Assembly (NCBI GenBank): GCA_910587145.1 | Contig: CAJUMH010000027.1 | Coordinates: 1-39,849 of the forward strand | Direction: 5' to 3' | DNA length: 39,849 nt | DNA from: an uncultured Ruthenibacterium sp. | GTDB lineage: Bacteria > Bacillota > Clostridia > Oscillospirales > Ruminococcaceae | Shown here: piece by piece, positions 33,713 through 39,849 of the stretch | Numbering within the stretch: the first letter of the stretch is position 1 | How the letters are laid out: each line of letters starts with the position of its first letter | Position numbers and translations under genes: made by a program | Notes under the pieces: generated by a model | What the model saw: only the letters and a program-made list of their open reading frames with translations | Told to the model about the DNA's origin: nothing | Database searches by the model: none

Positions 33713-35089
33713 CTATCCCCGCTCCGAAAGCGGCGCATATTCCACGCGCTTTTGCACGCACTTGTACGACGGGCGGATGATCTTGCCCGCATTGAGCAGC
33801 TCCTCCATGCGGTGGGCGCACCAGCCTGCAATACGGCTGACGGCAAAGATGGGGGTATACAGCTCCAGCGGAAGATCGAGCATGCTGTATACAAAGCCGC
33901 TGTAAAAATCGATGTTGGGCGAAACGCCCTTGTAAATGCGGCGCTCCTCGCCGATGATGCGCGGCGCAAGGCGCGCCACGGCGGCATAGAGCGCGTATTC
34001 CTCGCAGCGCCCTTTTTCCTGCGCCAGCATTTCCACAAAGTGCCGGAACACATTGGCGCGCGGGTCGCTGAGCGAATAGACCGCGTGCCCCATGCCGTAG
34101 ATGAGCCCCGCTTTGTCGAATGCCTCCCTGTGCAGCAGCGCGCGCAGGTAGCGCTCGATGGCGGCTTCGTCTGTCCAGTCGGACAGCGTCTGCTTCATGT
34201 CGTCGAACATCTGCACCACCTTGATGTTCGCGCCGCCGTGCTTGGGCCCCTTCAGGCTGGCCAGCGCCGCGGCCACAGCCGAATAGGTATCGGTGCCGGA
34301 CGAGGTAACTACGTGCATTGTAAACGTGGAATTGTTGCCGCCGCCGTGCTCGGCGTGCAGCACCAGCGCAAGATCCAGAATGCGGGCCTCCAGCTCGGTA
34401 TAGCTGCCGTCTGCGCGCAGAATGTGCAGCAGGTTTTCGGCGGTGGAGAGCTCCGGAACGGGGTTGTGGATGTACAGGCTCTGATCGAGCACATAGTGGC
34501 TGTACGCCTGATAGCCGTATACCGAAAGCAGCGGGAACAGCGCAATGAGCTGCAGGCTCTGGCGCAGCACGTTTTCGATGCTGTTGTCGTTGGCATGCGC
34601 GTCGTAGCTGTACAGCGTCAGCACGCTGCGCGCCAGCGTGTTCATCATGTCGGCGCTGGGCGCCTTTAAGATCACATCGCGCACAAAATTGGTGGGCAGC
34701 GAACGGTAGCCTGCCAGCAGCCGGCGAAAATCGGCCAACTGCGCCGCGTTCGGCAGCACGCCGAACAGCAGCAAATAGACCGTTTCCTCAAAGCCGCAGC
34801 GCTTTTCCCGAACAAAGCCCGCCACAATTTGCTCGATGTCTACGCCGCGGTAATACAGTTTGCCCTCGCAGGGCTCCTTTTCGCCGTCCACCATTTTGTG
34901 TGATTGGATCTCGCTGATCTCGGTGAGGCCGGTAAGCACGCCGTTGCCGTTCAAATCGCGCAGGCCGCGGTTGACGGCGTATTTTACATACTTCTCCGGC
35001 CGGATGATGTGATCCTTCAGATAGCGCTGTGTCAGCGCCTCGATCTCGGATGTGACGGCGGAATAATCGATGGATTTGTCGATGGGCAT
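33713..35089 (-). CDS. gltA: Citrate synthase (citrate/2-methylcitrate synthase family)
   Basis: 458 aa. Condenses oxaloacetate and acetyl-CoA. Catalytic His regions are HAEHGGGNNSTF and IYGMGHAVYSLSDPRA; the catalytic Asp lies in NIDFYSGFVYSMLDLP. The ~50-residue N-terminal extension before GVLTGLTEISEI is typical of clostridial members. No aconitase or isocitrate dehydrogenase gene is nearby. A minus-strand TATACT (35141-35136) is a likely -10, with a weak -35. Downstream there is a perfect palindrome ggcgggatcccgcc (33689-33702) without a T-run. Confidence 0.94.
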   Translation of the reverse strand: MPIDKSIDYSAVTSEIEALTQRYLKDHIIRPEKYVKYAVNRGLRDLNGNGVLTGLTEISEIQSHKMVDGEKEPCEGKLYYRGVDIEQIVAGFVREKRCGFEETVYLLLFGVLPNAAQLADFRRLLAGYRSLPTNFVRDVILKAPSADMMNTLARSVLTLYSYDAHANDNSIENVLRQSLQLIALFPLLSVYGYQAYSHYVLDQSLYIHNPVPELSTAENLLHILRADGSYTELEARILDLALVLHAEHGGGNNSTFTMHVVTSSGTDTYSAVAAALASLKGPKHGGANIKVVQMFDDMKQTLSDWTDEAAIERYLRALLHREAFDKAGLIYGMGHAVYSLSDPRANVFRHFVEMLAQEKGRCEEYALYAAVARLAPRIIGEERRIYKGVSPNIDFYSGFVYSMLDLPLELYTPIFAVSRIAGWCAHRMEELLNAGKIIRPSYKCVQKRVEYAPLSERG

Positions 35090-35297
35090 GTTGTCCTCGC
35101 TTTCTTTTTCGGACCTCTTTCGGAATTATAAAACCAGTATACCATATTTTCGGCTGCGATTTGTGAACATTTTGTCACCGTTTGCGCCGCATTTTTGCGG
35201 CCTGGCCCGGCATCGGCTCGATCGGACACATAGTGCGGCGGGGCTTGTCATACAAATAGGGTAAGAAACCGCAGGTGTGACAAAAGGGGAGAAGCGT

Positions 35298-37859
35298 ATG
35301 CAGCAGACAGCAGCCGCCGGATTGAGCGAGGAACAGGCGAAGGCAAGGCTTGCCGAGGTGGGCGAAAACCGGCTTACGGGCAAACAGGGCGCGGGTGTGG
35401 CCGCGATGTTTTTTTCACAGTTTAAGGACGTGATGATCCTTATCCTTGCGGCGGCAACGCTGGTATCCGTCTGGATGGGCGAGGGCACGGAGGCCGTCAC
35501 GATCATTCTCATCGTACTGATGAACGCCGTGATGGGCTTTTTGCAGGAATACCGCACCGAAAAGACGCTGGAGGCGCTGAAGGAGCTTTCTGCGCCCACG
35601 GCGCGCGTGCGGCGCGGCGGCAAAACGCGGGAGGTGAGCGCCCGCACTGTGGTGCCGGGCGATGTACTGCTGCTTGAAGAGGGCGACAAGATTGCGGCAG
35701 ACGGGCGTTTGCAGGCCGCGGTGCGCCTTTCGTGCAACGAATCAATGCTGACGGGTGAAAGCCTGCCGGTGCAAAAGCAGGCGGGCGATGCCGTATGCAT
35801 GGGCTGCATCGTCACGAGCGGGCGCGGCGAATGCGTTGTAACGGCCACGGGCATGCACACGGAGATGGGCAAGATCGCCGGCATGATGGAAGAGGCCGAG
35901 GAGGATCCGACGCCTTTGCAGCTGCGCTTAAAGCAGCTGGGGCGTTTTGTGGCGGCGGCGTGCCTGATCATCTGCCTTTCGGTGGGATTTTTGGGCTTTC
36001 TGCAGGGCAACGATTTTTTAGAGATGCTGCTCACGGGCATTTCGCTGGCGGTAGCGGCCATCCCCGAAGGCCTGCCCGCCATTGTCACCATTACGCTGGC
36101 ACTCAGCGTCAACCGCATTCTGCGGCGCGGCGCGGTAATCCGCAAGCTGCACGCCGTGGAGACGCTGGGCTGCGCGGGAGTGATCTGCACCGATAAAACG
36201 GGCACACTCACACAAAACCGTATGACGGTGCGCACCGTCTGGATGCCGGGGCGCGCGCTGGAGGTGACGGGCGGCGGCGAAGACGCGCGCGGCACCGTTA
36301 CAGAGCACGGGCGCGCCGTGCGCGCCGCGCAGGATCAGGCGCTGGCGCGCCTGTGCGAGGCCGCCGCGCTGTGCGCCACCGCGCACATTACGCGGCACGG
36401 AGATGCTTTCGAAACGCTGGGAGACCCCACCGAGACGGCGGCGCTCGTGGCGGCGGCCAAGGCGGGCGTTACGCGGGAGGCGCTGCTGCAGAGCTACACG
36501 GTGGTAAGCGAAAACCCGTTCGATGCGGCGCGCAAGCGCATGAGTGTTGTGGTGCGCGGGCGGGGCGGCAGCCGGCTTTTGTGCAAGGGCGCGCCGGACG
36601 TGCTGCTAACGCACTGTACACGCATTGCCACGGCAGCCGGAACGCGGCCCATTACGGCGGCCGACCGGGCCGAGATCGCCGGAATTTGCGCGCAGATGGC
36701 CGGGCAGGCGCTGCGTATGCTGGGCTTTGCCGAGAGCGATGCGCCGGCGCGCGGTGAGGAAGAGCTGTGCTTTTTGGGCCTGATGGGCATGCTCGACCCG
36801 CCCCGCCCCGAGGTGCGCCCCGCCGTCCGGCGGTGCCGCGAGGCGGGCATCCGGCCCGTGATGATCACCGGGGACTACCGCGACACGGCGCTGGCCATTG
36901 CGCGGGACGTGGGCATTGCCCGCGCGGGTGACGGCGTGTTGACGGGCGAAGAGCTCGACGCCATGACGGACGAACAGCTGGCCGCGCAGTGCATGCGCGT
37001 TTCGGTGTATGCGCGCGTTTCTCCGGCGCACAAGCTGCGCATTGTGCGCGCGTACAAGGCGGCCGGGCAGGTAGTTGCGATGACAGGCGACGGCACAAAC
37101 GACGCCCCGGCCGTGAAAGAGGCCGACATCGGCGTGGCGATGGGAATTTCCGGCACGGACGTGACGAAGGAGGCGTCCGGCGTCGTGATCCTGGACGACA
37201 ATTTTGCCACCATTGTGGCAGCCGTTGAGGAAGGGCGTGTGATCTACCAGAATATTCGGCGATTCATTCGCTTTTTGCTCACGTCGAATCTGGGCGAGGT
37301 GCTGGGCATGCTGTTCGGGATGCTGCTGCACCTGCCCGTGACGCTGCTGCCCATTCAGATCCTGCTGGTGAATCTGTTTACCGACGGCCTGCCCGCCATT
37401 GCGCTGGGGATGGAACCGCCCGCGCAGGACATCATGCGGCGCAAGCCGCGCCCGAAGACAGAGGGCCTGTTTGCCCACGGGATGGCGCGCACCATCGCGG
37501 TGCGCGGCATGATGCTGGGGATGGCGTCGTGCGGGGCCTACTGGGCGGTGCTTGCGATGAGCGGTGATCTGACGATCGCCCGCAGCGCCTGCTTTTTGAC
37601 GATCGTGCTTTCTCAAATGCTGCACATCTTCGAATGCCGGGGCGAGGGGCTGGATTTCAGCGGCAACCCGGCGCTGCTGGCGGCGGCACTCACCTCGGTG
37701 GGCGCGACGCTGCTGAGCGTTTATCTGCCTGCCGTGCAAGGGTTTTTCGGCACTGCGGCCGTGCTGGGCATCCATTTGCTGCCGGTTGCCGCGGCGGTGC
37801 TTGCCGGCCCGGTGATCATGGCCGCCGTGCGCCGCCTGCGGGATGCGTACCGGGGGTGA
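35298..37859 (+). CDS. Cation-transporting P-type ATPase (P2A, calcium type)
   Basis: 853 aa from the ATG at 35298, with AGGGGAG 7 nt before it; a GTG at 35277 would add seven residues without a ribosome site. Actuator TGES (152-155), helix M4 IPEGLPAIVTITLA (255-268), phosphorylated D299 in CTDKTGTLTQNRM, hinge MTGDGTNDAPAVKEADIGVAMG. The IPEGLP motif and the overall pattern fit SERCA/PMCA-like calcium pumps, which export Ca2+ from the cytoplasm. Ends in an all-helical C-terminal membrane block. Alone in its transcription unit, with a terminator at 37931-37971. Confidence 0.93.
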   Translation: MQQTAAAGLSEEQAKARLAEVGENRLTGKQGAGVAAMFFSQFKDVMILILAAATLVSVWMGEGTEAVTIILIVLMNAVMGFLQEYRTEKTLEALKELSAPTARVRRGGKTREVSARTVVPGDVLLLEEGDKIAADGRLQAAVRLSCNESMLTGESLPVQKQAGDAVCMGCIVTSGRGECVVTATGMHTEMGKIAGMMEEAEEDPTPLQLRLKQLGRFVAAACLIICLSVGFLGFLQGNDFLEMLLTGISLAVAAIPEGLPAIVTITLALSVNRILRRGAVIRKLHAVETLGCAGVICTDKTGTLTQNRMTVRTVWMPGRALEVTGGGEDARGTVTEHGRAVRAAQDQALARLCEAAALCATAHITRHGDAFETLGDPTETAALVAAAKAGVTREALLQSYTVVSENPFDAARKRMSVVVRGRGGSRLLCKGAPDVLLTHCTRIATAAGTRPITAADRAEIAGICAQMAGQALRMLGFAESDAPARGEEELCFLGLMGMLDPPRPEVRPAVRRCREAGIRPVMITGDYRDTALAIARDVGIARAGDGVLTGEELDAMTDEQLAAQCMRVSVYARVSPAHKLRIVRAYKAAGQVVAMTGDGTNDAPAVKEADIGVAMGISGTDVTKEASGVVILDDNFATIVAAVEEGRVIYQNIRRFIRFLLTSNLGEVLGMLFGMLLHLPVTLLPIQILLVNLFTDGLPAIALGMEPPAQDIMRRKPRPKTEGLFAHGMARTIAVRGMMLGMASCGAYWAVLAMSGDLTIARSACFLTIVLSQMLHIFECRGEGLDFSGNPALLAAALTSVGATLLSVYLPAVQGFFGTAAVLGIHLLPVAAAVLAGPVIMAAVRRLRDAYRG

Positions 37860-37930
37860 AAACGCAAAAGAGGGCCGGGCACAAAAAACAAGCCGCATAC
37901 AACAGCATTGCCAAAAGCGGCGCGGCATTA

Positions 37931-37975
37931 CAGAAACACAAGCCACCCGTAACGGGCGGCTTGTGTTTCTGTTTA
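37931..37975 (+). terminator. Intrinsic terminator of the P-type ATPase gene
   Basis: 14-bp perfect stem cagaaacacaagcc (37931-37944) / ggcttgtgtttctg (37958-37971), with an inner cccg/cggg pairing, followed by tttat. It separates the convergent chemotaxis gene. Confidence 0.92.
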
Positions 37976-38028
37976 TAAAAGGGACTTTGCTGATATGCCT
38001 GACAAAGCGGTGCGGTGTAAGGCTCGCT

Positions 38029-39849
38029 TTAGCTCAGCCGGAACTTGCTTACCAAGCCGTTCATCAGCAGAGATTGGTTTGAAAGCTCCTGTGCGGTAGC
38101 GGCACTCTGCTCCGAGGTGGCGGAGGTGCTTTGGATGACGGAGGATATTTGGTCGATGCCATCGGTTACTTGGGAGATTGCGGCAGTCTGGCTTTCTACC
38201 GCGTCCACAACCGCATTTACCTTTATTGTTACATTTTCCGAGATGGAGTTGGTCTTATCCAGCGATTCGGTTACCTTTGCAACCACCTGTCCGCCCTCCG
38301 CAACCGCGGTGATAGAACCCTCGATCAGCTCCTTGGTAGCTTTAGCCGCCTCATCAGACTTGGAGGCCAAATTGCGCACCTCCTCAGCCACAACGGCAAA
38401 GCCCTTTCCCGCGCTGCCTGCCCGGGCTGCCTCCACGGCGGCGTTTAAAGCCAGAATATTGGTCTGGAACGCAATATTTTCAATGGTATCAATGATCTTG
38501 CTGATCTCCGTGGAGGAACCGGAGATTTTCTCCATAGCGGCATTCAACTCGTGGACGCAATCCACGCTGACGCCCAGCTGCGCGCCTGCCTGAACCACAA
38601 AACGTCCGGCCTCCTCTGCTGCAACCGCAGTCTGTCTGGCGTTTTCCGCGATGCTGTCGGCAGTGGCGGAGAGTTCCTGGATTGCGCTGGCCTGCTCCGT
38701 GGCTCCCTGGCTCAGAGACTGGGCGCCGTTGGACACCTGAACGGCGCTGCCGGACACGGTCTCAGCGGAGCGGCTGATCTGGGAAAGCGTATCGTTTAAG
38801 GAATGGTGGATCGCCTTGATCGACTCTTCTATGGCTGCAAAGTCGCCCCGATATGTACGGGTGATCGTCTCACGGAAATCCCCCTGCGCCATTTTGCCCA
38901 AGTGATGGGATACGTCCTGCGTCACATCGTTCAGATGGGACAGCATGGACTTCAGCGCTCTTGCCAGCTGAACGGTTTCGTCCTTGGATTTCACCTGCGG
39001 GGACGGCGTGTGCAGATCTCCGTCCGCCATTTTCTCAAGCCGGGCGACACAGGCTTGAATCGGGCCGGAGATGGACCTGCCAACCTTGATTGCCACAGGG
39101 AACGTGGCGAGCACAATCAGAACGACCACCAAAACTGTCAGCATAATGCTTCGGTCCAACGAAGATTTGAATTCCCGCTGACTGATCTCAATGGCAATGC
39201 TCCACTCCTGATTGCCGTCAATGGGAGCAAACCCCACAAATTTGTTGTCGCCATAAAAATGATACGAGCCAAAGCCGCTCTCCCCCTGAATCATACGCTG
39301 ATTCACGGCGGCCACATCCGCTGCGCCGGGGTCTGTTTTCGCGGCTTCAATCATATTGGAGCCTTCCTCTACGATAGACGCATCCCGATGACCAATCACA
39401 TTGCCTTTACTGTCCAGCACATAGGCCACGCCGTCACTGCCTACAGCCAGATTGACCACAATGTCCGACAGGAAATCGGCGCTGATTCCGCCGTAAACCA
39501 CACCGTCAAATCGTCCGTTGGTAATAATAGGAACCTCCAACAGGAAGATCATCTGCTGGCCGTCGTTCATGATGTCAGAGATATAAGGCTTCATTGTGGC
39601 CTTGCACTGTTGAAAATAATCTTCCTCGGCATAGCTATACCCCGTGGAGGCAAACCCGCTGGAATCCATTTTGCCAGTGTAAAGGAAGCCGTTGCGCTGG
39701 GCAATATCATCCCGAAGCGGAACCAGCTCCGGGGCGGTAGGATCAGATTCCCGAAAAATATCGGAGGCAGCGGCTTCCTGAAGCGCCGTCCAGTAGTTTC
39801 CCATTTTCCACTCCACAGCGTCTGCGGCCATCTGTGTGGCGGGGCCTAA
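38029..39849 (-). CDS. Methyl-accepting chemotaxis protein (N-terminus beyond window)
   Basis: At least 606 residues; the frame stays open to the window edge, upstream of the ATG at 39831, so the true start lies outside. The visible part begins inside the extracellular dCache-type sensor (FLYTGKMDSSGFASTGYSYAEEDYF, GVVYGGISADFLSDIV, VAYVLDSKGNVIGHRD). A transmembrane helix (near SIMLTVLVVVLIVLATFPVAI), a HAMP domain (SGPIQACVARLEKMADGDL) and the signalling hairpin follow. The highly conserved tip reads IENIAFQTNILALNAAVEAARAG. There is no C-terminal CheR-tethering pentapeptide. The first transmembrane helix is expected in the missing part. It binds small ligands and controls CheA/CheW, which are not in the window. 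Confidence 0.93.
   Translation of the reverse strand, partial: LGPATQMAADAVEWKMGNYWTALQEAAASDIFRESDPTAPELVPLRDDIAQRNGFLYTGKMDSSGFASTGYSYAEEDYFQQCKATMKPYISDIMNDGQQMIFLLEVPIITNGRFDGVVYGGISADFLSDIVVNLAVGSDGVAYVLDSKGNVIGHRDASIVEEGSNMIEAAKTDPGAADVAAVNQRMIQGESGFGSYHFYGDNKFVGFAPIDGNQEWSIAIEISQREFKSSLDRSIMLTVLVVVLIVLATFPVAIKVGRSISGPIQACVARLEKMADGDLHTPSPQVKSKDETVQLARALKSMLSHLNDVTQDVSHHLGKMAQGDFRETITRTYRGDFAAIEESIKAIHHSLNDTLSQISRSAETVSGSAVQVSNGAQSLSQGATEQASAIQELSATADSIAENARQTAVAAEEAGRFVVQAGAQLGVSVDCVHELNAAMEKISGSSTEISKIIDTIENIAFQTNILALNAAVEAARAGSAGKGFAVVAEEVRNLASKSDEAAKATKELIEGSITAVAEGGQVVAKVTESLDKTNSISENVTIKVNAVVDAVESQTAAISQVTDGIDQISSVIQSTSATSEQSAATAQELSNQSLLMNGLVSKFRLS

Noticed and set aside
38875..38890. 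Third copy of the cassette right end (ggaaatccccctgcgcc)
   Set aside because: It lies within the chemotaxis receptor coding sequence, lacks the opposite arm, and the similarity is limited to about ten bases.

Overview
The window looks like a chromosomal segment of a high-GC, anaerobic Gram-positive bacterium, most likely a gut clostridium of the Oscillospiraceae/Ruminococcaceae kind. The grounds are strong AGGAGG-type ribosome sites, a Zn-finger L33, a BMP-type nucleoside lipoprotein, an AsnA-type asparagine synthetase, a stand-alone DRTGG protein and an ATC-hydrolase-family protein. No rRNA, tRNA, CRISPR array, phage gene or transposase gene was seen. Taxonomy is inferred from gene content only.

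Layout. (1) 1-6206, plus strand: a sulfur/tRNA-thiolation pair (cysteine desulfurase, thiI), cinA, a membrane-anchored protein that looks like a degenerate cinA duplicate, and a class-I glutamine-amidotransferase-like hydrolase. (2) 6243-8890, minus strand: the rpmG-secE-nusG-rplK-rplA operon with a textbook promoter and a shared terminator. (3) 9165-16760: a DRTGG-domain protein, a two-component system whose kinase has a repetitive Pro-rich tail, asnA, a DEAD-box RNA helicase and an ATC-hydrolase-like protein. (4) 17912-20632: nucleoside salvage (deoD, cdd, BMP lipoprotein). (5) 20796-31876: a carbohydrate locus. The minus-strand operon holds two ABC permeases, a sugar-binding lipoprotein, a GntR/FadR regulator, an IlvD/Edd dehydratase and a GH1 beta-glucosidase. 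Divergent from it run a GH31 glycosidase and a beta-propeller lactonase. Together they suggest uptake of a glycoside, release of its sugar, and partly oxidative breakdown through lactone, acid and 2-keto-3-deoxy acid. (6) 33713-39849: citrate synthase, a Ca2+-type P-ATPase and the 3' part of a chemotaxis receptor gene.

The most unusual signal is a pair of related elements at about 17008-17808 and 32196-33525. They share the same plan: imperfect inverted terminal repeats, a conserved non-coding left module of about 450 bp that ends in a perfectly spaced promoter, one AT-rich cargo gene, and a conserved right-end hairpin. The cargo differs: a 68-aa membrane protein in the first, a CPBP intramembrane protease in the second. 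They look like non-autonomous mobile cassettes that swap cargo genes behind a built-in promoter. I know of no described system with this exact layout, but could not search for one.

The second notable item is the cinA-derived membrane protein at 4329-5423. It keeps the KH-like and CinA C-terminal folds by pairwise comparison with its neighbour, has lost the catalytic Ser motif, and has gained a transmembrane helix and an extracellular Pro/Ala/Ser tail.
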